This document shows positions 4,646-11,886 of a DNA stretch of 13,765 nt, in pieces. Within the stretch, counting starts at the first letter, position 1. Each line of letters begins with the position of its first letter. The translations under genes were made by a program, and so were the position numbers. The stretch is from contig JAYENR010000114.1 of the NCBI GenBank assembly GCA_034722175.1, positions 1 to 13,765 on the forward strand, written 5' to 3'. This stretch comes from Thiomicrorhabdus sp034722175. Its GTDB lineage: Bacteria; Pseudomonadota; Gammaproteobacteria; Thiomicrospirales; Thiomicrospiraceae. Below the pieces are notes generated by a model. That model searched no databases and was not told the origin of the DNA. It worked only from the letters and a program-made list of their open reading frames with translations.

Positions 4646-7564
4646 CTACAAAGTATGAATACTAAAGCCTTTATCCGCTAATGAATCCGTCATTGCACTG
4701 CTGGTTAAGACCGCTTTCGAAGGCGTTTCCATTGTTAGATAACGTTGTGCAACCTCACGTAACTCATCCAGTGTCGTTGAGATCACGCCCTGACGATACG
4801 CCATACGCACGTCATGGGTTCTGCCGTATAGCGTTTGATAGAAAGACTTTTTCGCCTCTCCCGCTGGTGAACCTGGCTTATCCATCGAACTGATGACATT
4901 TAAGATCGCTTCATCCACTTTGGCTTGAGTGGCTTCGTCGCCCATTAACCAATCTTTAGCACGAGTAAAGTCTTCAAAGGTTTCCATTAAACGTGGATCA
5001 CGATACGAATAGAAAACAAAGGCCGCCGCTTCTGGATTAAAGCTGGCACCACCACCGTAAGCCCCACCCTTTTCACGGATGGTTGAGTGTAAGAAACCAT
5101 TTCTTAGGCACGCACCTAATACCGCTAGCTTAGGCGCATCAGGGTGATCTGAATGCACGGCAGGATAAGCACTGGCACAGAAGTTCACTTGAGTGCTGGT
5201 GACCCAGGCCTGCTTAATGGGATCGGCGGATGCCTCTAAACTAAAACCGTCGTTATTCTTGGCGGGTTCTTGAATAGACTGCCAGCGAGACTGCATGCCT
5301 TTGACACAAGCATCATAACTGTGTTCATCTGCAACCAATAAACCTTGTTTAGGCGCATCACACAACTTGGTTTGAATACCTTTCAAATCACTAGCAAACG
5401 ACTCTAACTCAGCATCATCCTGTAAACGCTCATTGAGCTGCTTAACATATTGAATACCCGCAAAGCCACTGCGATCAAACTTCCATTTCGCTGCCGCAGT
5501 CATATTCTGAGTTGCCGCCATCATCGCATGACTGTGACCACTGCCCGTCACACCCTGATCAACACTGGCTCGAACTTGTCCGACTAAATCCTTGATTCGA
5601 GCGACTTCATCAAAACGTGCCGTGTATAACGTCTCTTCAATCAGGCCAGCCATCTCCTCTTGGTTACGCGCTAACGCTTTAGAAGAGACAATGTAGTGAC
5701 TATGATATTCGTCAGCAGAACCAATCTTTGAATGAATCGCTGAACGAGCCGAAAGCCCACCCGAAACGGCCGCTTGATGCGACTGCGTTTCAATGTAATC
5801 ACGACCCGCTGACCCTACTTCCGTTAAACAACTGTTAAACAGAGGTAGAATGGCTTTTTCGTTATCGGACAAATCTGGAAGATCAACCAATACCTGCTCG
5901 TAAACGATACCATTGGTTCCAACTTGGTAACCTGTTACAGCTAACTCACCAATATTAGTTGACTGGCTTTCAATCGTTTTAATCTCGGCAGGAATATCAT
6001 CCTTAGTCACTTCAGGCAGAATATCTGGATCATCAATCTCTTCTTGACGTGCTTCTAATGCAAACGCCTGATCAATAATCGCCTGCTTCTGCTCTTCAGA
6101 CAGGCCTGCTTGGATTTCAGAAAGCTTGTTTAACTCAATCTCTTCTTCACGTTTGGCTAATCCAGTATCCGGTGCCATGGTTAAACGCACTTGATGCGTA
6201 TTATCCAATAACCACTCTTGAACCAGTTTAGGAATAAACTGCGGATCTTGAATCTCCAGTTCTAGCTCTTTTAGAGCAACATCAACATCTAATAAGGCAA
6301 TCGGGTCACCATCATGCAGTGCACCTGGCAGAGCATGTAAAATCAACTGCAAACCATACGGGTAACTGTCACCACCGACTTCACGTTGTGAAAGCTCCAA
6401 CTGATGTAACATCGCCTGCAATTGGCTTTGCTCAACACCCTCTTCAGCAATACGCTTTAATTCATTTAAAATTAGGCCTTCAACGGCTTGTGCATGTTCC
6501 ACCTCAGAACCTTGCACACCCACCACAAACACCATCTCTTTATTCGATTCTTCTAAACCGCATAATGGAGAGGGTGCTGTGGCTAGATCCGTATCTTCCA
6601 GTACCATACGTAACGGAGACGCACTGTTATCCAACAACACAGAAGACAGCAAGTGACCTTTTAACACCTCTTTAGGGTCTTTGTTTTCACCTAATAACCA
6701 ACCCAAAACTATATGTGTTTTTTCAGAGGTATCTTCTTCGTCTAGAGCATATAAAGAATCCACTTGTTGATGTTCAAAAAAACGTTCCTCTAAGCCAACA
6801 TGAACCTGTTGAACAGGCGTTTCGAAACGTTGTAACGCTAAGTTCTCAAACTCAGTTTGATGCTGTAAGGCAGAGATATCACCATAGGTCATAAATACCG
6901 AGTTTGAAGGGTGATAATGCTGCTTGTGAAAGTCCACTAACGCTTGATGAGACAGATTGGGAATATCGACCGGTTCACCACCACTATTGTAGTGATAGGT
7001 ATTGGTTGGATAGATTGCACTGGTCATCTCTTGCCATAAACGAGAAACAGGTGAACTCATCGCCCCTTTCATCTCGTTAAATACCACCCCTTTATAGGTT
7101 AAAGGTGACTCGGAATTATCCATCTCTTCAAACTCAAAACGGTGACCTTCTTGTGCAAAGTCTAACGCATCTAAATTCGGAAAAAACACCGCATCCATAT
7201 AGACTTCTAATAAGTTTTGAAAGTCTTTACGGTTCTCTGTTGCAAAAGGATAAGCCGTCCAATCACTTGAAGTAAACGCATTCATAAAGGTATTTAAAGA
7301 ACGACGAATCATCATAAAAAATGGGTCACGTACGGGATACTTTTCACTGCCGCATAATACGATATGTTCCAGAATATGCGCCACACCGGTTGAATCCATC
7401 GGCACGGTTCTTAAGGCGACCATAAAAACATTCTGCGGATCGTCCGCTGCCAGATGATAGTGGGTTGCACCGGTTTTCTTATGCTGATAATGCTCAACCG
7501 TTAAGTTAAGGGTATCAATGGTGTGTTGTCCTAAAAATTCAAATGCTGAATGCGCTTTTGACAT
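4646..7564 (-). CDS. M16C family zinc metalloprotease (presequence protease/insulinase-like)
   Basis: A 972-residue protein with the inverted zinc motif HILEH: H63 and H67 bind zinc and E66 is catalytic. The third ligand is E164 in GVVFNEMKGAMSSP. The motifs CGSEKYPVRDPFF and NAFTSSDWTAYPF just after the zinc site are diagnostic of M16C presequence-protease (PreP) type enzymes, which are single chains of about 970-1000 residues forming a closed chamber that degrades short peptides. The C-terminal half carries the REKGGAYGGGASF motif, the substrate-binding counterpart of the pseudo-active-site domain. No signal peptide or membrane segment is seen, so it is probably cytosolic. The SD TAGGAAA lies about 5 nt before the ATG. 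It is separated from pnp upstream by a terminator. A peptide-scavenging role is inferred. Two CAGGCCTG palindromes lie in the gene. Confidence 0.95.
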   Translation of the reverse strand: MSKAHSAFEFLGQHTIDTLNLTVEHYQHKKTGATHYHLAADDPQNVFMVALRTVPMDSTGVAHILEHIVLCGSEKYPVRDPFFMMIRRSLNTFMNAFTSSDWTAYPFATENRKDFQNLLEVYMDAVFFPNLDALDFAQEGHRFEFEEMDNSESPLTYKGVVFNEMKGAMSSPVSRLWQEMTSAIYPTNTYHYNSGGEPVDIPNLSHQALVDFHKQHYHPSNSVFMTYGDISALQHQTEFENLALQRFETPVQQVHVGLEERFFEHQQVDSLYALDEEDTSEKTHIVLGWLLGENKDPKEVLKGHLLSSVLLDNSASPLRMVLEDTDLATAPSPLCGLEESNKEMVFVVGVQGSEVEHAQAVEGLILNELKRIAEEGVEQSQLQAMLHQLELSQREVGGDSYPYGLQLILHALPGALHDGDPIALLDVDVALKELELEIQDPQFIPKLVQEWLLDNTHQVRLTMAPDTGLAKREEEIELNKLSEIQAGLSEEQKQAIIDQAFALEARQEEIDDPDILPEVTKDDIPAEIKTIESQSTNIGELAVTGYQVGTNGIVYEQVLVDLPDLSDNEKAILPLFNSCLTEVGSAGRDYIETQSHQAAVSGGLSARSAIHSKIGSADEYHSHYIVSSKALARNQEEMAGLIEETLYTARFDEVARIKDLVGQVRASVDQGVTGSGHSHAMMAATQNMTAAAKWKFDRSGFAGIQYVKQLNERLQDDAELESFASDLKGIQTKLCDAPKQGLLVADEHSYDACVKGMQSRWQSIQEPAKNNDGFSLEASADPIKQAWVTSTQVNFCASAYPAVHSDHPDAPKLAVLGACLRNGFLHSTIREKGGAYGGGASFNPEAAAFVFYSYRDPRLMETFEDFTRAKDWLMGDEATQAKVDEAILNVISSMDKPGSPAGEAKKSFYQTLYGRTHDVRMAYRQGVISTTLDELREVAQRYLTMETPSKAVLTSSAMTDSLADKGFSIHTL

Positions 7565-7634
7565 TGCGTTTCCTATTAGTATTTCTGTATTTTTACGGCA
7601 AACCTAAGTGAACAGGCCTGGTTAAATGAGCGAT

Positions 7635-7662
7635 AAAAAAAGGCCATCAGAAATGGCCTTTT
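7635..7662 (-). terminator. Intrinsic terminator of pnp
   Basis: On the - strand the stem AAAAGGCCAT (7662-7653), a 5-nt loop and ATGGCCTTTT (7647-7638) run into seven T (7641-7635). It lies 21 nt after the pnp stop codon, so the downstream protease gene should have its own promoter in 7565-7634; I see no convincing one there. Confidence 0.92.
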
Positions 7663-7683
7663 GAAGTCAGAGAGTAAGCAGCC

Positions 7684-9774
7684 TTACGCTTCTACTGCCT
7701 TAATAGACAGCTTCACTCGACCTTGCTTATCAATGTCGGTTAACTTCACTTTGATTTCCTGACCTTCTTTTAAGTAGTCATTAACGTCTTCTACACGCTC
7801 TTCTGCAATTTGAGAAACGTGAACCAAACCTTCGCGACCAGGCATATAAGCCACAAACGCACCGAAATCAACGATTTTCTTAACAACCGCATCATAGGTT
7901 TTCCCAATTTCTGGCTCTGCCGTAATTTCAGCAATTCGTGCTTTAGCAACCTCAGCAGATTCATTATCCGTTGCCGCAATTTTTACATTTCCATCATCGT
8001 CAATTTCAATGGTACAACCCGTCTCTTCTGTTAGAGCACGGATGGTTGCCCCACCTTTACCAATGATTTCACGGACTTTTTCAGGTTTGACTTTAACCAT
8101 AAAGAAACGCGGTGCAGTTTCACCCACTGTTTCATTGGAACAAGAGATCGCTTTACTCATCTCATCCAGAATATACATACGGCCTGATTTAGCTTGATCT
8201 AACGCGATCTGCATAATTTCTTCAGTGATACCGGTAATTTTGATGTCCATCTGAAGAGCTGTAATACCTTGCTCGGTACCCGCTACTTTAAAGTCCATGT
8301 CACCTAAGTGATCTTCGTCACCTAAAATATCTGAAAGTACGGCAAACCCAGACTCTTCTTTAATTAGCCCCATTGCAATCCCCGCAATCGGTGCGGCAAT
8401 TGGTACACCTGCGTGCATCAATGACATTGAAGTACCACAAACAGAAGCCATCGAACTTGATCCGTTTGATTCTGTGATTTCCGATACCACACGAATGGTA
8501 TATGGGAACTCTTCAGCCGTTGGCAAAAGAGCCGCTACACCACGACGAGCCAACATTCCGTGACCGATTTCACGACGACCTGGACTACCTGTACGCCCTG
8601 TCTCACCGACTGAGAATGGAGGGAAGTTATAGTGCAACATGAAACGATCGTGATAAGAACCGGTTAGATCATCCACGATCTTAGCATCGCGTTCCGTTCC
8701 TAAAGTGGTCACAACCAGTGCTTGTGTTTCACCACGTGTGAATAGTGCTGAACCATGAACCTGTGGCAATACGCCAACTTTCGCTTGAATACCACGAACC
8801 GTCTGAGTATCACGCCCATCAATACGTGGTTCACCTGCAATAACTCGACCACGTACGATGTCTTTTTGCAATTTGCCAAACATGCCTTCGATGTCTTTGT
8901 CCGAATAGCCTGTTGGCTTGTCTTCAGAATCAACCAGATCGGCCTTCGCTTTGGCTTTAGCTGCGTCTAGTGCAGCATAACGATCCATTTTATCTGCAAT
9001 GCTATAGGCCGCTTCCACGTCAGAACGAACCAGCGTAAACACCGCATCTTTTAGTTCTGTATTCTCTGAAGCCGCTTGCCAGTCCCAAGTTGGTTTACCG
9101 GCTTTTTCAGCAAACTCTTGAATCGCCTTAATGGCCACTTGCATCTGTTCATGTCCAAACATCACCGCACCAAGCATAACGGATTCTGGTAGTTCAGCCG
9201 CTTCAGATTCCACCATAAGCACGGCATCGCGTGTTCCAGCAACACTCAATTCTAGGTCAGAGGTTTGCAAGCTATCGGCACTCGGGTTCAATAGGTATTG
9301 ATCATCACGGTAACCCACAATCGCAGCCCCAATCGGCCCATCAAAAGGAATACCAGAGATCGCTAAGGCGGCAGACGTTCCTAACATCGCAGCCACTTCG
9401 GTTCCGACTTCAGGATCCAGTGCTACCACTGTCGCAATAATCTGTACTTCGTTTAAAAAGCCTTTCGGAAACAGAGGACGAATTGGACGGTCAATCAGAC
9501 GTGAGGTTAAGGTCTCTTTCTCTGAAGGACGACCTTCACGCTTTAAGAAACCACCCGGAATTTTACCGGCCGCATAAGCCTTCTCTTGATAGTTGACTGT
9601 TAGAGGAAAGAAATCCTGACCTTCTTTAGCCGTTTTAGCAGCTACTGCAGTCACTAAAATACGGGTATCACCCATCCCAATCATAACCGCACCGTCTGCT
9701 TGACGTGCAACTTCACCCGTTTCTAATGTGACTTGATGGTCACCATACTGAAAAGACTTTGTAATCTTAGCCAT
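7684..9774 (-). CDS. pnp: Polyribonucleotide nucleotidyltransferase (PNPase)
   Basis: Phosphorolytic 3'-to-5' exoribonuclease of mRNA decay and the degradosome, 696 residues against 711 in E. coli. The first RNase PH domain covers about 1-140, an all-helical domain about 240-310, and the second, catalytic RNase PH domain about 315-545. The latter has the phosphate-binding ESNGSSSMASVCG (435-447) and the acidic pair D486 and D492 in LGDEDHLGDMDFKVAGTEQG. The KH domain (about 555-615) has IIGKGG at 570-575. The S1 domain (about 620-692) has FGAFVAYMPGREGLVHVSQ. It ends soon after S1, without a longer C-terminal tail. The SD AAAAGGA lies 6 nt before the ATG. The leader carries a long hairpin (9819-9860), and an own promoter is expected because a terminator follows rpsO. 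Confidence 0.99.
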   Translation of the reverse strand: MAKITKSFQYGDHQVTLETGEVARQADGAVMIGMGDTRILVTAVAAKTAKEGQDFFPLTVNYQEKAYAAGKIPGGFLKREGRPSEKETLTSRLIDRPIRPLFPKGFLNEVQIIATVVALDPEVGTEVAAMLGTSAALAISGIPFDGPIGAAIVGYRDDQYLLNPSADSLQTSDLELSVAGTRDAVLMVESEAAELPESVMLGAVMFGHEQMQVAIKAIQEFAEKAGKPTWDWQAASENTELKDAVFTLVRSDVEAAYSIADKMDRYAALDAAKAKAKADLVDSEDKPTGYSDKDIEGMFGKLQKDIVRGRVIAGEPRIDGRDTQTVRGIQAKVGVLPQVHGSALFTRGETQALVVTTLGTERDAKIVDDLTGSYHDRFMLHYNFPPFSVGETGRTGSPGRREIGHGMLARRGVAALLPTAEEFPYTIRVVSEITESNGSSSMASVCGTSMSLMHAGVPIAAPIAGIAMGLIKEESGFAVLSDILGDEDHLGDMDFKVAGTEQGITALQMDIKITGITEEIMQIALDQAKSGRMYILDEMSKAISCSNETVGETAPRFFMVKVKPEKVREIIGKGGATIRALTEETGCTIEIDDDGNVKIAATDNESAEVAKARIAEITAEPEIGKTYDAVVKKIVDFGAFVAYMPGREGLVHVSQIAEERVEDVNDYLKEGQEIKVKLTDIDKQGRVKLSIKAVEA

Positions 9775-9807
9775 GAATTTTCCTTTTGATTCTGAATTTG
9801 TCCTAGC

Positions 9808-9860
9808 CAGGTTGCAAACCTGAATCCCTAAACAAACATCAATTTGCTTAGGGATTCAGG
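9808..9860 (-). promoter_or_regulatory. pnp leader hairpins, candidate RNase III/PNPase autoregulation element
   Basis: In the pnp transcript CCTGAATCCCTAA (complement of 9860-9848) pairs perfectly over 13 bp with 9831-9819. After one mismatch an inner 4-bp stem (9846-9843 with 9836-9833) closes a 6-nt loop, giving about 17 pairs. Next to it CAGGTT and AACCTG (9822-9817 with 9813-9808) can form a second 6-bp hairpin with a 3-nt loop; it shares 9819-9822 with the large hairpin, so both cannot form fully. No T-run follows, so this is not a normal terminator. In E. coli the pnp leader has a long stem cut by RNase III, the first step of PNPase autoregulation; the same role here is inferred from position and shape. 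Confidence 0.65.
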
Positions 9861-10056
9861 CTCTTGGTTTACAGTCTCTGACCGACATTTATAATTAATT
9901 TAAACCCGACCATTCTACCCTTTCTTTATAGGCAATACATCTAATAAGATGAAAAGAATAGAGGATTTATTGTAGATAATTTTATGAAAAAGACAGGAAC
10001 TGACCAGGCCTGCTGGTTCGCTAGTGATTAGGCGTGATCTTTACTAAAATTTAGGC
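9861..10056 (-). other. Gap between rpsO terminator and pnp leader hairpin, likely pnp promoter region
   Basis: No gene is visible in the 330-bp space between pnp and rpsO. This part is AT-rich and on the - strand contains several -10-like strings, such as TATAAA (9930-9925) and TAGAAT (9917-9912), but none has a convincing -35 box at proper spacing, so the promoter is not placed. A CAGGCCTG palindrome lies at 10005-10012 between short complementary arms (ACCAG and CTGGT). Confidence 0.4.
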
Positions 10057-10084
10057 AAAAAAAAGCCCCGCAAATGCAGGGCTT
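10057..10084 (-). terminator. Intrinsic terminator of rpsO
   Basis: In the - strand transcript AAGCCCTGC (10084-10076), a 4-nt AUUU loop and GCGGGGCUU (10071-10063) form a 9-bp stem with one G-U pair, running into eight T (10064-10057). It lies 20 nt after the rpsO stop codon. Confidence 0.93.
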
Positions 10085-10104
10085 CTTCTTTCAAGAGCTT
10101 TAGA

Positions 10105-10371
10105 TTACTTACGTAAACCAAGACGCTTGATGATACTTAGATATCTTTCACCATCTTTCTTATGGATATAATCCAAAAGTTTACGACGACGGCTAACTAA
10201 ACGTAATAAACCAGTACGAGAGTGGTTATCTTGTTTGTGAGACTTGAAGTGCTCAGTAAGGTATTTGATACGGTGTGTCAAAAGTGCGATTTGAACTTCT
10301 GGTGAACCTGTATCACCTTCTTTAGTTGCGTATTCTGCAACGATTTTAGCTTTAACTTCAGCGTTAAACAT
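10105..10371 (-). CDS. rpsO: Small ribosomal subunit protein S15 (uS15)
   Basis: Primary 16S rRNA-binding protein of the 30S platform, 88 residues from the chosen start, against 89 in E. coli. Recognisable blocks are DTGSPEVQIALLTHRI (about 20-35), the 16S-contact region HKQDNHSRTGLLRLVSRRRKLLDYI and the C-terminal RLGLRK. An in-frame ATG at 10386 would add five residues, but it overlaps the SD GGAG (10384-10381). GGAG lies 9 nt before the ATG at 10371, and starting there fits the family length. It precedes pnp as in E. coli, with its own terminator between them. A promoter lies 70-100 bp upstream. Confidence 0.98.
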   Translation of the reverse strand: MFNAEVKAKIVAEYATKEGDTGSPEVQIALLTHRIKYLTEHFKSHKQDNHSRTGLLRLVSRRRKLLDYIHKKDGERYLSIIKRLGLRK

Positions 10372-10440
10372 ATCGTATTTCTCCATAGGATCGGTTTTAA
10401 ATTAAAATCCAACCTCCACAACCGATGATAGAAGTTGAAG
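10372..10440 (-). promoter_or_regulatory. rpsO leader with competing hairpins
   Basis: The inferred leader of about 70 nt has AUCGGUU (10426-10420) complementary to AACCGAU (10396-10390), a 7-bp stem enclosing 23 nt. Within and overlapping it, GGAUUUUAA (10410-10402) can pair with UUAAAACC (10400-10393, one bulged base). The two pairings compete for 10393-10396. E. coli S15 represses its own translation by stabilising a leader pseudoknot; that a similar switch works here is inference. Confidence 0.35.
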
Positions 10441-10446
10441 TGGCGT

Positions 10447-10474
10447 ATTGTACTGACTTATCAAGAAAATACAA
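10447..10474 (-). promoter_or_regulatory. rpsO promoter
   Basis: On the - strand TTGTAT (10474-10469) and TACAAT (10452-10447) are 16 nt apart, with the -10 matching consensus at five of six positions. Transcription would begin near 10440. No strong terminator is seen between the upstream cNMP-binding gene and this promoter, so read-through is also possible. Confidence 0.5.
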
Positions 10475-10514
10475 CACTCACGTTAACAAAAATTATTCGC
10501 TAACTGTTTGATGT

Positions 10515-11006
10515 TTAACGTTTACCAAAACCATGAACGTAATGCTCTAAGGCGTTGATATCATCACCCATGTGACGAATCAAGTTATCCAGGCTGACAA
10601 TCGCATTTTCAAGAATATTTACCGCAATATACGGCTCTTCAACTTTTAAACGGTCATACATAGCACGAGTTAACACGAGAAGTTTGACGCCCTTTTTGCA
10701 AGCGGTCATGCGTAAGTTACGTGGTTTACGGTCAAAGAAAGACATTTCACCAATTAATGTCCCCTCTTTTTGTTTACCGACAGACGCTTCATCCGCACCA
10801 ATGCCGCCAGTAAACTGAACCTTACCTTCCATTAGGAAACCTAAAGCATCCCCCACTTCACCGGCATCAGAAATGATTTCACCATCTTTGTAATCTTTTT
10901 CTTGAAGATACTCAGTGAGCTTTTCCACATCAGCTTTAGTCAAAGATTCACAAATTAAGTTCTCTTGGAAATATTTAAATAGTTTTTTGGCCGAAACAGT
11001 CTCCAT
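10515..11006 (-). CDS. Stand-alone cyclic nucleotide-binding (CRP-like) domain protein
   Basis: This 163-residue protein is essentially one cNMP-binding beta-barrel (about 18-130) plus a C-terminal helix; there is no helix-turn-helix, kinase or channel part. The barrel shows DGEIISDAGEVGDALGFLMEGKVQF (41-65) and the phosphate-binding cassette region GEMSFFDRKPRNLRMTA. E87 and R96 sit where CRP has its ligand-binding Glu and Arg, but N97 stands where Ser or Thr is usual, so ligand choice or binding is uncertain. It may act by protein contacts. The SD AGGAGG is strong, only 4 nt from the ATG. It follows the methyltransferase gene by 37 nt with no terminator between, so they are probably cotranscribed. 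Function unknown beyond the fold. Confidence 0.85.
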   Translation of the reverse strand: METVSAKKLFKYFQENLICESLTKADVEKLTEYLQEKDYKDGEIISDAGEVGDALGFLMEGKVQFTGGIGADEASVGKQKEGTLIGEMSFFDRKPRNLRMTACKKGVKLLVLTRAMYDRLKVEEPYIAVNILENAIVSLDNLIRHMGDDINALEHYVHGFGKR

Positions 11007-11043
11007 AGGGCCTCCTTTTAGTTTTTTTATTATATTTTTTAGG

Positions 11044-11886
11044 CTAATTATCTACAGGAAGTTTCTGCGCTATAAACGATGCGACAGGCCGTCCGTCCGA
11101 TATTTGATCTATTCTATCAGTAATAATCTGGAAATCAGCAAAAACTTCAGCCAACTCATTGGGCTTCAAAATAAAGTTCGGATTTTTCGGGGAACCAAAC
11201 TTTTCACAACCGTCTGAAAACGTTTGAAAGACAATCCAACCACCCGGTTTAATCATCTGCTTGATTTTTCCAAACAGATCACGATTAAGAAAACGCACCA
11301 CAATCACTAAATCAAACGTTTGATCTGTTAAACACCCAGTTTTTTTCAAGTCACAATTTCGAAACTTAACCGAAGCACCCGCACGATTTGCCAACTGTTT
11401 AGCTCGTTTAATAACACGCAACTCATGATCAATCGCACTGACTTGCCAACCCTGCTTCGCTAAATAAACGGCATCACGCCCTCCGCCGCAACCTAAGTCA
11501 ATGGCGGTTGGACGAACTGATTTAGTATCCAAATCAATCGTTTCAATAAACTCAACCAACAGAGGGTTAGGTGACCACAAAACTTTAGACTTGGCCCCAG
11601 AGGCCAACAGGTCCGGGACTTTTTCTCCCCACTCCTGCATGGCTTGCGGGCTTTCAATAATCAAAGAACCCGTTACCTGGTAATCTTTACTGTCTAAAAA
11701 AACAGAGATCTCTTCAATCGCTTGAACAGAGCCGACCAAAAAGAAACGAGCTGGGGAAGCTGGCAGTTCATTAAGGTGCTCGGGCAGATCTTGCCAAGCT
11801 ATCCAAGTTGAATCCTTGATGTGTGCCTGTTTGAAATCCTCAAAGGAACGTAAATCTAAAATACCATCGGCATTGGAGAACAGCAT
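11044..11886 (-). CDS. Rhodanese-like/SAM-dependent methyltransferase fusion protein
   Basis: A 280-residue two-domain protein. Residues 1-95 look rhodanese-like: ILDLRSFEDFKQAHIKDS (9-26) is the typical N-terminal rhodanese motif, but the active-site Cys loop is missing (RFFLVGSVQAIEE at 47-59), so sulfur transfer is not expected. Residues 100-275 form a class I methyltransferase. Motif I is AIDLGCGGGRDAVYLA (128-143), D153 probably binds the SAM ribose, D179 (NCDL) is motif III-like, and FDLVIVVRFLNRDLF (191-205) and KPGGWIVFQTF follow, resembling TehB-type enzymes. The substrate is unknown. Its ATG overlaps the truB stop by one base (TAATG), with AGGA upstream, suggesting coupled translation. 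In E. coli truB is followed directly by rpsO, so this gene and the next are an insertion relative to that order. Confidence 0.85.
   Translation of the reverse strand: MLFSNADGILDLRSFEDFKQAHIKDSTWIAWQDLPEHLNELPASPARFFLVGSVQAIEEISVFLDSKDYQVTGSLIIESPQAMQEWGEKVPDLLASGAKSKVLWSPNPLLVEFIETIDLDTKSVRPTAIDLGCGGGRDAVYLAKQGWQVSAIDHELRVIKRAKQLANRAGASVKFRNCDLKKTGCLTDQTFDLVIVVRFLNRDLFGKIKQMIKPGGWIVFQTFSDGCEKFGSPKNPNFILKPNELAEVFADFQIITDRIDQISDGRPVASFIAQKLPVDN

Noticed and set aside
6319..6675. 118-codon open frame on the + strand inside the protease gene
   Set aside because: It is antisense to a well-supported metalloprotease coding region and has no recognisable motif or SD; taken as a shadow frame.
10372..10386. 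Upstream ATG adding five residues to rpsO
   Set aside because: It overlaps the SD sequence of the ATG at 10371, and the shorter protein matches the usual S15 length.
10481..10520. CGTTAA/TTAACG inverted repeat at the end of the cNMP gene as a terminator
   Set aside because: Only a 6-bp AT-rich stem with a 28-nt loop; too weak to call.
10915..11217. 100-codon open frame on the + strand spanning the start of the cNMP gene and the end of the methyltransferase gene
   Set aside because: It lies antisense to two supported genes, has an irregular hydrophobic AT-driven composition and no SD.
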